Shown: positions 31,000-43,031, counted from the first letter of the stretch. The stretch: 64,000 nucleotides of DNA from Malachius bipustulatus (GCA_910589415.1 OU342633.1:5618858-5682857); one strand, 5' to 3'. A program made the numbers and translations. Notes: generated by a model not told the origin, from the letters alone.

Positions 31000-32870
31000 C
31001 GTAGTCTGGCTTAGGGCGATGTTGATACCTGCAGACTGGTCTCTTTTTACAAGTCGTTGACTCATGAAAGTAGCAGTCGACTGTCTTTTCTTCTGTGCCC
31101 CTTGGGTTGAAGCAGCATACTAGGATGGCAAAACCTATAGATTTAAACAAAACCTCCAACATGCTCCCGAAAATTCCCCAATACAAACCATCTGCTCCGC
31201 AGGCCAGTTTTGGTATAGCTAGTTTCGTCTGATTCTGGACCAATAAAAGTAATCTGGTAAGGGCATCCCATATACGTTCCCCAAGGTAGGTTTTCCTTGA
31301 GACTTCTCATTGATAATTGGGTAGTAAATGCTTCTTCTTAATTCACCTTCCCTATGCTCAATTTATAACGCGTTTCCTAGCTGCGGATCCTGTCTTCGCA
31401 ATTCGTCAAGATGGTCAAATTTATACATGAAGACAATGGCGAGTCCTCGTGACATCTGCAGGTCTTTAGCAACGCAATGAATTAAGTTGAAATCACAGGG
31501 TACTTCAAAGAGGTCGCTCTGTTATTCTCGTACTACACCAAACCAGGACTTGTACGAGCCTGCATGCAAGGCCATGAAGTCTTCGAAAGAACGACCTTCA
31601 TCTTCTTCTGGTTCGATTACCTTTGCGTCTGCTGTTGGATCGTCCAGCGTAATCGCTTGAAGTGGACAATTCTTGATTTTCTCCTCGGCTGCTTCTGAAT
31701 TCTGTACACTACGACGTTGATCCTCGCCAGAACTTGAAACGACCCCTCCCAAGATGATTTCAGTTTTGGAGACAGGCCTCGACGTCGTTGCGGATTATGA
31801 AGACAAATCATGTCTCCAGGCTGGTAACCTCCTCCCTGAGCCTTGATGTCGTAGGTCTTCTTTATTATGTCGCTAATATGTTGTAGGTACGCTTGTACTT
31901 GCTCCTGTATTTCCATGATCTTCTGGCAAAGCTCACTTTCGACCAATCACTATCCTCGCCGGCGTTTGGCCTGTAGTCTCATGGTACGGCAGGTTTGTAG
32001 GCCAATATAGGAACAGATGCAGATCCCAGTCTCTTTGATTTTATGAGACTACCTTTGACAGGTCCTGTTGGGATGGTGCAAACGATGCAAAAGCAGTTGT
32101 CCTGGTCTTACGCATCCCCAGTAGTCTGGCAGGAGTTCTGGAATAGGTTGGCAAAGCAGTTTTCCTGGTCTTACGTATCCTCAGGAGTCAGCAGGTGTTC
32201 TGGAGTAGCTTGAACTCAAAATTCCTATCCTGATTCGAGCGAACCTCCAATGGTGCACCGAATCGACCGATCTATTCCTTGACCAAAACCTCGGCGAACG
32301 TTGCGGCTTCTTGATTTCTTAAGGCATAGGCGTCGACCCATTTGGTAAAATAATCCATAACGACCACGATGTACTTGTTATCTGCCACACTTTCCGTAAA
32401 CGGCCCAGCTGTATAATTTTTTTTATTGATTTATAAGTCACCAAAATTTTTCATCAACTAGTGCTTTGGAAAAAATAAAGCATGTCTGCCAGTCTGTCAG
32501 ATAAAATGCAAATTATTGGTAGGTGTGCTCAGGAGCAATGAGCTCAGACATGACTGCAATAGCTATGTCTCTCTTCCATGGCTCTAGTTGATGAAAAATT
32601 TTGTGGATCACACGATACTGTCTCATTATAGTTTCTTCTTCTGTGGTCTATTACTTGCTGCACAAGTAGCGCGTTTTCCACACAATTCCTTCGTGTCTCC
32701 TTTACAGTTCACCCAGTAGAACCGTTCTCGTCGCTTACTGGCGTCCTTGCTACGCCAAAATGTACGCCAGATGCTCCATTATGCATCTTCCTGAGTACTT
32801 CTCAGATTCGGTTCTTGGAGATTACGATCTGCTTACGTTATTTCTGGCCGTCTGAGCCTACAAGATTTCG
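31000..32870 (-). pseudogene. Ty3/gypsy integrase remnant
   Basis: Minus-strand pieces in correct order: zinc domain (RERFYWVNCKGDTKELCGKR then ATCAAS, about 32645-32740), catalytic core start (DNKYIVVVMDYFTKWVDAY, about 32330-32390), and the C-terminal GPY/F-like end (YQPGDMICLHNPQRRRG, KLKSSWEGSFQVLARINVVV, about 31650-31830). The pieces are in different frames with stops and missing segments, so it is dead. A 0.2-kb hairpin repeat replaces the link between zinc domain and core. It sits in intron 7 of host gene 1, antisense. It is not the same family as the 4.5-7.8 kb gypsy. Confidence 0.8.
32410..32630. mobile_element. Small hairpin element inside the gypsy integrase
   Basis: CCAAAATTTTTCATCAACTAG near the left end pairs with CTAGTTGATGAAAAATTTTG near the right end. 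A single related end, GGCACTAGTTGATGAAAAAT, is at 34701-34725. Integrase similarity stops on one side and resumes on the other. Confidence 0.6.
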
Positions 32871-33249
32871 TTTCAATATTCCATCATTAAGAGTGATTGA
32901 ATCCCATTATGACGAATAGTACTTCACCGCTGAAGAATGTGTGCATTACTTTCCTGTGAACAATCTGACATTTCTAGACTCCACATCCAACGAATATTAT
33001 AGAAGAGGAGCTGTCGGAACTCTAGAGTTAGTCGTGTCTTGAATGTGAATGAAAGCTGAAGTATCACAGAGCAAAGAAGTGTTTTTTTTTCTTGACACCC
33101 TTGTATCTCGAAAACGGTGCGTTTGCGGACCCATGTTAATATGAACTTTTCTTCTCAGAACGCTCTAAGGAATTACGCCTTCCATTTTCCGACACATGTT
33201 TTGAAATACCCTGTATAGTGTAAATATAAAAGGTACAGCGTGTTCTGTC

Positions 33250-33400
33250 GAAAATAGGAAATTAAATGACCACTTCCGGTTTAACTGGAAGTTCCTCGAG
33301 ATTAGAAACATTTTCCTTCAATTCATCCTCTTTGAAACTCCTATGTGCACAAATTTTCAGGTTTCTGTCGTATACATAGTTTCCCATATAAGTACGCGCA
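33250..33400. repeat. Dispersed repeat, CACTTCCGG..CTGGAAG type
   Basis: ACCACTTCCGGTTTAACTGGAAGTTCC followed in pieces by AAACATTTTCCTTCAATT resembles the 14.1- and 56.4-kb copies; weaker match. Confidence 0.45.
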
Positions 33401-33564
33401 AAGCACGCTCATCCAAGGAGACTTCGTATATCCGAAGTCTATTAAATTCTCTTCACATTGTAAGGTATACATGTAGGTATATCCCTAAATTAATTTTTAA
33501 AATACTGGTATAATGTAGGTAAATGTAGGTACCTATACAAAACAAATAAAACTTCATATTTTAG

Positions 33565-34179
33565 GTATGGAATCAAAAACGTCCACCATGGTTTGAAGCA
33601 CTTATACTTTTAGTTAAGCCAATCTTACCTTTCGTAGTAAGAACTGTAATAGATGCAATTAAAACTGGTGCAAGTATGTACCAATCAATGTCCATAATTT
33701 TGGCATGCATCAGTAATCTTTTTGAAACTATTAACCCTGTCGTATCAAAAATAGCTTTCCTAATTCAAGATATCCTACCTGTCAATTGCACACCTTTAGG
33801 TCAATCAGTGGTAATTCAGATCATTATTAGTGCACTGTATACAGAACTTTTACATAGATCCGAAAATAATAAAGAAGTAAAATTTCCAAATGAAAACAAA
33901 GATAAACTGTCGACAAGTGAAGGAACGTCTGCGAGAAGTTTTAATGAAAATAATAGCTCAGAGGAATCTATTGCTTTAGCAATTGCGGAATCTTTATGTA
34001 GCCTAGATGAAGATAACAAGCATACTGATGAATTAGAAGAATTTGTATCACAAACAAAAGATATTATCAATAGTTTTGATAATTTGGAAGGTTCATCTAG
34101 GGTAGAAAAAAATACAAAAATGCTAGAAGTGTTAGTCAGTGATATATTGATGACATCACATGGGAAAAGAAGTTTGAAG
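33565..34179 (+). CDS. Host gene 1, exon 8 (residues 512-716)
   Basis: The largest exon, 205 codons. Acceptor TATTTTAG, donor AAG/GTGATA. Begins VWNQKRPPWFEALILLVKPI (hydrophobic helical), ends in a Ser/Glu/Asn-rich linker (about residues 610-690) that looks disordered. Confidence 0.8.
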
Positions 34180-34236
34180 GTGATAATATATAAATGTTGA
34201 TATAATTTTTGTTAACGTTAACCATAAAGGTTTTAG

Positions 34237-34392
34237 GTATTATATAATTTTATGAAAAATAACAGTGAATGGCTGCTTCAACAATTGAAAGTTAGTGAAA
34301 TTAAAGAAGAATATTTTCCCAATAAAGTTACAAACGCGTCAAATCCTTTGCTTCATACGATGTTTCATATTGGATATCATCCGTTTGATCAG
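34237..34392 (+). CDS. Host gene 1, exon 9 (residues 717-768)
   Basis: Acceptor GGTTTTAG, donor CAG/GTAAGA. VLYNFMKNNSEWLLQQL, then NPLLHTMFHIGYHPFDQ. Confidence 0.8.
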
Positions 34393-35045
34393 GTAAGAAA
34401 AGACTAGTTTGTATTTTCTCTTATGCTAAATGTTTGTAAAGCCTGATCCTTAAGTAACGGTCGGTGGTGAAGTTGAAGATTCTTTGTTTGAAAACTCAAC
34501 GTACGTTGTGTATACTATCTGACTAATAGGCTGATTCTGTTATAATAAACAGGGTAACAAGGAACTATCAAAAGAGGGGGTTTTTGTTGCATGAATCCTT
34601 CAAAAAATAGTCATAAGGGATTAAAAAATCGTGGAGTGCTATTATATTCGGGAATGGAAATTGGACATAGGGGTGAAATTGCACCCCTTTCTTCCTCTTC
34701 CAAGGCACTAGTTGATGAAAAATGTTGTGGATTACGCGATATTATTATCTTACTCTCAATCACCTTTGCTTTAAATTCGAAACACAAATTTGCACAAAAA
34801 GCACACTCGCTAAATTTAAAAAACAAACTAATGTTGAATTAACTGTCTATCTACTTATTTTGAAAAGATCTATAGAAGACAAAATCCTTGGCATATGTCT
34901 CAATCGTCCATGGCGAACTGACAATCGTTTTATGTTGCTCATTCTTTATATTATTGGGGAAAAACCTATAGCGGCATAATTAATTTCAATTTCTTTGAAT
35001 TATAATTTTTTTTCCTCTTTGTCTCCAAATAAATATGTTTTATAG

Positions 35046-35231
35046 ATTTTGACAGGAGAATGGAGACCAAATTGGATCGAGCTATTACAAATTCCAATGG
35101 GACTTTCAGTTGAAAAAGTTTGGTCTCAGATCAACATGAGATGGGAATTCAAAGATTCTAGTTCCTCGAAGCAATCCGCTTACGAAATGAGCATAGTTCA
35201 CTCTTTAACGGCATTATTAAAACAAGTATAA
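35046..35231 (+). CDS. Host gene 1, exon 10 (residues 769-829) and stop
   Basis: Acceptor TTTTATAG. ILTGEWRPNWIELLQIPMGL, SVEKVWSQINMRWEF, ends TALLKQV and TAA. CAA/GTATAA at the end could be read as a donor, but a polyadenylation signal follows soon after. Confidence 0.75.
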   Translation: MLTGEWRPNWIELLQIPMGLSVEKVWSQINMRWEFKDSSSSKQSAYEMSIVHSLTALLKQV

Positions 35232-35328
35232 GAATATAATTAAATAGATAATCATTCTAAGTCTTAATTTTTAGCCCAAACTTGTACTTAGTAAAAATTG
35301 CTTTAAAGTCTTGAAAATCTCATTATAG

Positions 35329-35334
35329 AATAAA
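35329..35334 (+). terminator. Polyadenylation signal of host gene 1
   Basis: AATAAA, 98 bases after the stop codon at 35231. Confidence 0.6.
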
Positions 35335-35439
35335 GTAGAGTTAAAATTGAAGCCTTTTTCTTTCCCCTTTCTGTGGTAATCCCTACCCTCACTCATTTAC
35401 CCAGTAACTTGTCTAATTATACTAAATATTCCGAGAGGA

Positions 35440-35545
35440 TTCCTTATTTAATTTATTATACTTATTGATACCATAAATCAAATACTGGGCGAAACTAAAT
35501 AAACTACATATCAAAATACTCGGAATTTTTTTTGGAATACTTTCT
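35440..35545 (+). repeat. Dispersed repeat, inverted partner at 41870-41965
   Basis: GATACCATAAATCAAATACT, GAAACTAAAT.AACTACATATC and AAAATACTCGGAA occur here and in reverse complement at the other site. Confidence 0.85.
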
Positions 35546-36770
35546 TTAAATAGTAACAAGTAGGGCCTGCTACGTTATTATATGTACAATATTTGCCAAA
35601 GAACAAGACGCCTTATTATATCGTATATTGACTTGTTAAATTCATCAAGTTCTTATTTATTTACCTTTAAATTGTAACGTTCTTTGGCTCGTTCGGAAAT
35701 TTACGGGTTCGGACCTGTATGGAGTTCAACGGATTTCTCGGGCGCCAGATTTTTGTTAAGGGTTTACTCCCTGTGGAAAATATTCTCGCAAAATGTTTCC
35801 CAATTACCTCAGTCACACAGATGGAATGTCTATCGTACCCTTGTCCCAGGGCAGCTTAATGGAGAAACGGAAAACGCCAGAGGTCAGATGAAGTTATTAC
35901 CAAGGATATTGCGTTCGAGGAAACGGGCTTTAATCACTTTTTGAATATTCCCTATCTTCCCGTGGAGCGAAGATGGCAGCGAAATAGATCGCCGGTGTCG
36001 GTGCTGGTGTTGAAAAATGAGCAAGTGGCGAGTTATTATTATTGCCTTGCCGGCGCGGGCTGCGTGTCTACCTACCTACGTTTCTATTGTCGGTATGCCG
36101 GGCCAGCAACGCTGATGGCTACTTTATTATACTTACAATGAGTCGTTCGGTTTCTTTTATTGTTCCGGCGGGGTTGTTTCTTATATTTACATCACTCTTA
36201 GATTATTACTTAATTTCGGTTCATATAAATAATTCAACAGAATATTACGGAAATGTCAGACGTGGGAAAATAACAAGAAATATCAATATAATTCTACCAG
36301 GCATTTATTAACAAAAACAATTAACGTTACCAGATTTACAAGATATTAATAATAAAAATAATCGACATCCGAAGTCTGCAAAGAGAGAAAATAATTTACT
36401 ACACGACTCTAAATCTTAATAATCTTAACTCAGGCTATACACGAAAAATAATTGATGTCCTTGACGTGAATAAAAGAATAAAGAAAAGTTTCTGGCATCT
36501 CAATATCTAAATTATCTTTAGATAGAGTCCCGTCTTTACTGTAGCCAAGTGAGTCAACAGTTCAATGACATTCGAATTGAATTTTGGATTTACTTTATAA
36601 GTTCTTGAAACCTATCAAAGATTTTGTTACGAAAAGGCAACAAAAGCACGCTTTCGTCACGAAGCGACTATATACTTTCTTCGTTCCGAGACCGCTACAA
36701 GCCGATCCAGATTTGCTATGTAACACTTCTCCCGAAATGACGGACACGGTATACAGGGGGTTATAGAGGA
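35546..36770. other. Unassigned stretch downstream of host gene 1
   Basis: Several short plus-strand frames occur (35684-36311, 36584-36766) but none shows recognisable motifs. Nothing else supported. Confidence 0.4.
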
Positions 36771-36774
36771 TGTT

Positions 36775-37165
36775 CAGAAAGACTGTAAATTTAAAACGAA
36801 AATGATTTCCTCGGATTCGTTACCGAGATATAGGGTGTCCTTTTTCTAAAATTTAAATCAAAATGGCCGTCAACTTTAAACAATGTCCACTTACAAAGTA
36901 TATACATGTCATATACAAAGCACATGTTCAGACGGATAGGTCTTGGCGACTTATTTAAGCTTGCAAACAATTATTTATTAATTTCCAATAATAAGAAAGA
37001 TATGGAAAAAATATGGTGTTTCAATTTTTCGTTTTTTCAAGATATTTCAGGAACGGTCACAGATATCTTGTAAGTCTTTACGGATTTGAGATGGCCACAA
37101 AATAGGGCATCTTTTCTCTAATATAACCGACCCTGTATCTACTTATAGCGTTTACGGAGATACAC
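36775..37165 (+). repeat. Dispersed repeats, partner of 16150-16335
   Basis: 36980-37165 is the plus-orientation copy of the repeat at 16 kb. The preceding part (TTACCGAGATATAGGGTGTCC, AAATCAAAATGGCCG) resembles the edges of the CCGGAAG repeat family. Confidence 0.75.
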
Positions 37166-37507
37166 ATGGTGAACTCTGAAATAAGCGATATCCTCAAAGA
37201 AATGTATAGATAAGGATATGAACCAAGAAATACAAAAGAAGAACAGCTAGAATGTATCTTCAGGAAAAAAAAAGAAATTCTAATAGGTTACTTGTTTATT
37301 TATAAAAAATATAAACTCATATACTTCAAGCTTTGATTGCTGCAAGGTAACAATAATACATAATATATCGCCCTTATCAATAAATAAATAAACTTCTAAA
37401 CTTTACACATTTACATTTTGTACACTATTGCGTGGTATGCACTATAATACATTATTCTCTTATGTTATAAAAATTTATGTCTCGTGTAACTTCCGCTTCT
37501 CGTTAAT

Positions 37508-37655
37508 CGGAGCTATGGTGGATCGTTTATGTAAAAAATAACACTTACGTGATTTCGAAAATGGTTAAGAAAATTACATATAGCCTACTTACGTAGTTTT
37601 GCGTAATTTTTTTACATAAACGATACATATATTATCGTAGCTCCTATTACTGTCA
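37508..37655. mobile_element. Hairpin element
   Basis: GGAGCTATGGTGG, ATCGTTTATGTAAAAAAT and ACTTACGTGA on the left pair with ACGTAG..., ATTTTTTTACATAAACGAT and TCGTAGCTCC on the right. About 148 bp, no target duplication seen. Confidence 0.6.
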
Positions 37656-37659
37656 ATGC

Positions 37660-38460
37660 GTTCATAATATATTCACTTTTCAAAATACCATTCTAAGCAT
37701 TTGGTCTAATAGACTGATAAGCACTAAATAATATTAATGAAACGATTCGATTTTAAGTATTTGCTGAAATACTGTCACTGGATATGGGTAATGGTCAGTA
37801 ATAGTTTGCTCGCGTTAGTTTTTTTATGTAGTGCTCAGCTACGGTCAGAATATGTAACAGCATATTTTCGGAATCTACTTCATTGGATTATGTACTTACG
37901 TTTAACATAAATAATATATTTTTTTGATAAACTTGCCAATACAATCTAGCCTGTGGCTAACAAGAAGTAACTTATTACTATTCTTAAAATACTAAATAAA
38001 ACTAAGATGGAAAAGTCGCCCATTAGTATCTCTTAGGTACCTAGTGCTAATAGTTTGGGGCACTCTTTTCCTGTGCACTCATGGAAGCGCAGGGTCGGTT
38101 TTTATCACTACACTGTCATTTTACACTAATTAGAAAGGTTTCTTTCCTATGGAGCCTTCTAAGTTCATATTGTCGAGGAGCTGGATTGCCTCGACATTTA
38201 CGTAGGTATATAACTAAAAGAAAAATCCTGGGAAAATTTTATAGGTTCAGCTTAATCTATATAAATAATAGGTAGTAGGTAACTGTTTGTCTCTTCGTTC
38301 CGGGATACTTTGTTGGCAAGAGTACGATGAGTATATTACAATAAAATTTCTTCTAAATAACAAACCGTAAAGTTTATTCATAAGAGAAAGGCGACTCTGA
38401 TCTGGTTCTTAAGAAATAGTTTCCTCTTGCTCTGAAAAAAAAAATTATATGCAAATAAAT
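37660..38460. other. AT-rich stretch, no gene
   Basis: No coding frame or structure supported. Confidence 0.5.
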
Positions 38461-38598
38461 AAAATAAGATTTAAAATATAGGGTGTCCAATATCATTCAA
38501 GTTGGTCTATGTGGGCTTAACGATAGCTTTAAAAAAATTTAAATATTGATACACCTTATTGTTATATTACCTGTAATTTAATATTATTTGGGACTATA

Positions 38599-40830
38599 CA
38601 GGATGTCCCAAACTTAATTGACCAGACTATATCTCATATACTTAAGCTGTATAACTTGACAGTATGAAAACAACCCCCACTTCAACATCCCTTACATTAT
38701 AGCCCCCACCCTTGAAAAAACGACCAGCACCTTGTATATATTTTCATATTTTCAAAACAAGTTTTTTTTTTATTTTATTTTAATTTAAAATGCACATGCA
38801 CCGCAGGGAAATCCCTATGACGCTCTGGGAGCGGTGCATGAGCGGAGATATCGATTCACGTTGGCCTTGCATCTCTGTAGGTTGTATACTTCGGGAAACA
38901 CGCCCTTTGGAATGCTATTCCAAAGTGATGCGGTTCTATACATAAAAGAAGTCTGAAATAGGGTGGTACGAGGTGTAACGAGCTGAACCTGATATGGATG
39001 AGCGTCTGCGGCTCGACGTGTATTTCTGCCCGGTCTTGTTCTTGGTGGGGTCAAGCGGGCCACGTCTTTTGAACACTTTCCATTAAAATATCTGTAAAAC
39101 AGACTCAGGTCAGCTACTCTTCTTCGATGTTCGAGAGTGTCTAAATTTTTTGGCAAATCTGGGTCCCCAATCAAGCGGATGGCTCTTTTCTGAATAGAGT
39201 CGAGTAGTCTCAGCGTATGTTTGGGAGCTGAGCTCCAAACATGTGAGCAGTACTCCAAGGATGGTCGGATTTGAGCTTTGTATAAGAGGAGAAGCTGTTG
39301 TGGTGTATAAAAATTTTTCGTGCGGAAGAGTGTTCCAAGTTTTTGAGATGCACTTTTCGCCAAACCTGCAACATGATCATGCCAAGACATGTTCTCTCCG
39401 AGGCTCACTCCAAGTAAACGAAGAGATGACGCTGGGGTAAGAGAGTGTCGTCCCGCCATCATCATATCTGGCTCCAAAACGTTGGTCTTTTTGGAGAAGA
39501 TGACTGCTTGGGTTTTTCCAGCATTAAATTGGACTTGGTTTCTATCGCCCTAAGTTAGAATGTCTTGCAAGTCATTGTTAAGTATGGCAACTTCTTGCTC
39601 CCTGCGAGTCTGTGCGTCGATGGCAGATGTTCGCGCATCTAACGTATAAGAAGATATGAGGGTATTGTCGTCGGCAAAACTGTATATTGGATTTTTTGTT
39701 GTTTCAAGCAAGTCGTTTATAAATATTAGAAAGAGAGTCGGAGATAAAATGGATCCCTGAGGCACACCGGCATTGATGGAAAAGGTCTCAGAAAGAGCTC
39801 CATCGACTGCCACCTGTAATGAGCGATCTCCGAGATAACTCGCAAGCCACAAGCAGAATTTCTCGGTCATGCCATAGGCCCGCAGTTTTGCCAACAGTCC
39901 ACCATGCCAAACACGGTCGAAAGCTCTAGAAATATCAAGCGCAACCCCTCGAGACTCCCCATGGTGCTCGATTGCGCCGTTCCACAGCTCGGTGACGTAA
40001 GTGAGGAGGTCACCAGTTGACCTCTGTTTGCGGAATCCGTATTGGCGGTCGCTGATTATATTAGCTGCTTCCAAGTATTTTAAAAGATGTTGGTTAATAG
40101 CTTTCTCCATAATCTTGGATATTACTGAAAGAAGTGCCACTGGTCGATAGTTATTTGGTATAGTCTTTTTGCCTTTCTTGGGAATAGGTTGGATCCTTGC
40201 ACATTTCCAGCAAGAAGGAAATATTCCCTTTTTATACGACAAGTTGAAAAGTCGGCAGAAAACAGATGACAGCTCAGTGGCGCATTTTTGTAGTACGATA
40301 ACAGGTACGTCATCGGGCCCAGAAGCTTTGTTTGGGTCTAAGGCTAACATAATGCTCTTTATGACACCCTGTCGGAAAACAATGTCTGACATTTATTTGG
40401 TCTCCACGGAAGGGATCATTATTTATTACATATTATTACACCTTGGCGCTATGGGAAATATAGGCAAAAACACCATGGCAGTCAACGTGTTAATGATGGC
40501 TATGGCCTGCCAAAAAAAAGTCATTCAGAGAAAGTTCAGATAAAAAGTCAGTATCACCTTGATGAATCTTTTCTTGGTTATTTCTGAATCAATTTGAACC
40601 TGAAAAAACAGCTGAGTAGAGAATAAAATATTTGTTTTGAAAATACGAAAGTACATACAGGGGTGCTATTCATTTTTTAAGGGTGGGAGCTTTAAGGGGA
40701 TGTTGAAGTGGCGGTTGTTTTCATTCTGTTATAGAACTTTAAACATTATAATAAAATCACCTTTATTCGGTACGATTATCTCAACCCCTATATGAGATAT
40801 CGTCTGGTCAATTAAGTCTGGGACACCTTG
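38599..40830. mobile_element. Foldback TIR element carrying a LINE inside
   Basis: Ends CAGGATGTCCCAAACTTAAT and ATTAAGTCTGGGACACCTTG; TATA stands on both sides. Arms pair further: TTGAAGTGGGGGTTGTTTTCAT and AAGGGTGGGGGCT on the complement of the left arm match TTGAAGTGGCGGTTGTTTTCAT-like text at 40705-40730. Without the LINE it would be about 570 bp. No transposase. Confidence 0.85.
38790..40392 (-). pseudogene. LINE reverse transcriptase, nearly intact (jockey/I group)
   Basis: Frame 39550-40392 (280 codons) is a full RT core: SGPDDVPVIVLQ, RIQPIPKKGKKTIPNNYRPV, LLSVISKIMEKAINQHL, DRQYGFRKQRSTGDLL, VALDISRAFDRVWHGGLL, INAGVPQGSILSPTLFLIFI and the active site YSFADDNTL. It ends at a TAG (39550), after which the same frame goes on through GDRNQVQFNAGKTQAVIFSK into frame 38815-39477 (220 codons), which gives the thumb and end (LRLLGVSLGENMSWHDHV, LYKAQIRPSLEYCSHVW, IQKRAIRLIGDP). 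The break is thus one nonsense codon where Trp is usual. An A-rich 3' tail is at about 38763-38790 (minus). The 5' end is truncated near 40400, so no endonuclease. No RNase H. Confidence 0.9.
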
Positions 40831-40834
40831 TATA

Positions 40835-41210
40835 GAGTTCCCAATATGAAAATGACATATCAAAGTTATGTTTTTTAGGAATGCTCTTATGTCACTTATT
40901 TCATTTTTGGATTGTCTGAGAAGAAAAACTAGGATTTGTTTTTACAGTTGAAGTTTAAATTAAGTGGCTTAGAAGTTATAAGTTTTTCCTCTATATTTTG
41001 AACCGTTTACGTTATATTGGGCCTTGAACTTTGAAAATTCCGATTTTCACTTATTTATAAATAACAAACTTCTCAAGTCAAACTCCAACTGTAAAAACCA
41101 CCCTGACTTTTTCTTCTCAGACAATCTAAAAATGCATAAGAACGTTCCATTAAAAAAAAACATAACTTTCATATGCCACTCTCATATATGGGTCACTCTG
41201 TATAGTCTAA
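40835..41210. repeat. Foldback-family copy
   Basis: GACATATCAAAGTTATGTTTTT, GATTGTCTGAGAAGAAAAA and TTTTTACAGTTG on the left pair with their complements at 41090-41190 (CAACTGTAAAAAC, TTCTTCTCAGACAATC, ATAACTTTCATATGCCA). Same arm sequence as the element at 52.9-53.8 kb; outer ends missing. Confidence 0.8.
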
Positions 41211-41869
41211 AATAATTTTAAATTATATGCATAATGACCTTGTATATGAAGTTGTATTCTTTTATCCACCGTTTGGCTGGCAATGACGGACTGGAATCAC
41301 GCGGGACACCCGGAATATACTAACGAATAAATAATGTAATGTATAAAATGTAAATAATTATTAATTATTGAACTTTTAATACGAGCATCTTGCTCCAGTA
41401 ACTTAGATACTTAACATAATAGTAGGTATATTATGCAACAAGTTTAGAATGAAAGCTATGAATTTACTAATGTTATGATTAAGATACTAAACGTAGGCGA
41501 GTTATTTGGTTATCATAATGAGTGTATATTAACAGCCAATATCTTCTGGTATGCTCTGCTTGCTACTGTTTAAAGAGGGGATTAATTACGGTTTTGATAG
41601 GTGAATTTAATAAGCTTTGAGAATGAGGTGTTCGACTGTACAATTTTATAACATTTTGTCAGTAGTTGACTGTACAATTAAGGAATTGCGCATAGTAAAA
41701 AGTTTTTCGGGAGATGGGTCCAATGAGATAATTATCCAAAGAGGTACAATAAGCGCAAGCTTCAGTAAAAGGGCTTTGAACCTACCCTAGAAGTAATAAT
41801 AATAATAATAGTAAAAAGTTTCAATCATTTTCTCCTTTAACATTGTATTTTCGGGCGACGTGAAGGGTA

Positions 41870-41965
41870 CCTACAAATTCCAAAAAATTTCCGAGTATTT
41901 TGATATGTAGTTCATTTAGTTTCGTTCAGTATTTGATTTATGGTATCGATAAATATGATAAATTG
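41870..41965 (-). repeat. Dispersed repeat, inverted partner of 35440-35545
   Basis: Reverse complement of the blocks listed for 35440-35545, with about one change per eight bases. Confidence 0.85.
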
Positions 41966-41969
41966 AATA

Positions 41970-43018
41970 AATGAATTTCAAGAATCATAAGGAAACAAAA
42001 ATGCTATTTAGGGCTGTAAATCATACGTTAATACTGTTTGAAGCGCGAACAGTTGGCGGAAGGTGCATTTTTCCCTAGATATAGATGGACGGAGGTGAAT
42101 TAGTTTAAAAATAGCAAGTAAGGGTAAAACGAGAATTAACGCGACAACGTTGATAAATGCCGAAGTAGTAACAGGTCAGATGACAATTTGAATGCGGTCT
42201 TTTGATTGGCAGAAAGCTGAGGTGAGAAAGAGACAGCGAGTTTAAACGAGCGGAATCAGATCGTACTAGGAATGAGATTTTTATTTCGACTTGAAGTTCT
42301 AAACAAGAACCAACACGTAGGTAGCCCTGTTTTAGTTTAATTCCTTTGTTTAATTCCTGACGGAACACCTCCATCATGTCAAATTGAACTGAAAGTATCT
42401 TCCATGCACAAGTGAGTAGATTGTTAATGTCAATAAACTAAAGTATTTAGTAAAGTTTTCTTCATTTCCTGTTACACAGACAGGGTTTCAGGATTTCAGG
42501 ATTTTTCTCTTTTATGAGTCTTTCTTTAGTTCCTTTAGATTTTTGTTCTTCTCCCTGGGAATTCAAGTTCTCAAGGACCAGTCTTGAATACATAATTTGC
42601 CCCATTTCGAGTTTCAAAGGTGAAGATTGATAGAACATAATCATTCGAGGTTCGCAAGTCAACGCTAGGCGAGTGTGAAATGTGCATTATCGGTGATGGT
42701 GATGAGCTCACTTATTTCATCCAAGGCCAGTTCACATTATGGAGTTTCCGGCCGCATCGGGCGAGCGTTGTATACCTACATCTCACTACCTACAGACCGA
42801 CAGGTTAGGATAATAAATAAATAGAACCAAATAACCTTGTGTCCTTTTTCTGGTTTAATTTACATTGAGTTAGGTTTAATGTACCTATATTGTGACTTTT
42901 GAACTTTTGTACTATTTTACTGTACTGACAAACTGAAATAAAGAAAAATAAATTGGTTCTCCGCTCGGAGCTCATTACACTCTGGGCGAGAGTTATGGGA
43001 CAAGGATAGGCCGACTCA
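41970..43018. other. Stretch without genes
   Basis: Two minus-strand frames (42105-42377, 42462-42662) have no recognisable motifs and ordinary AT-rich composition. Nothing supported. Confidence 0.45.
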
Positions 43019-43031
43019 ATGCATCGGCCTT

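Larger units (their letters stand above)
17824..35231 (+). other. Host gene 1: ten-exon gene, 829 codons, KIAA0825/DUF4495-like (tentative)
   Basis: Ten exons (17824-17898, 18012-18282, 25832-26170, 26238-26344, 28818-29039, 29109-29318, 29370-29678, 33565-34179, 34237-34392, 35046-35231) all have AG/GT borders with matching phases and add up to exactly 2490 bases, 829 codons plus TAA. An in-frame TAA 24 bases upstream supports the ATG. AATAAA follows 98 bases after the stop. The protein is helical, Leu-rich, with no signal peptide or membrane span. Segments such as MAQRVFSGMLNESLTILTVRYSQ (in parts) and DITNLLLC-like DIANLLLCVAQLLPS remind me of the vertebrate KIAA0825 (DUF4495) family, a large protein of unknown biochemical role; this is from memory and unverified. 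Introns 2, 4 and 7 are long and full of transposons; the exons are clean. Confidence 0.75.

Noticed and set aside
35684..36311. Three overlapping frames downstream of host gene 1
   Set aside because: No motif, no splice logic and no continuity between them; treated as chance.
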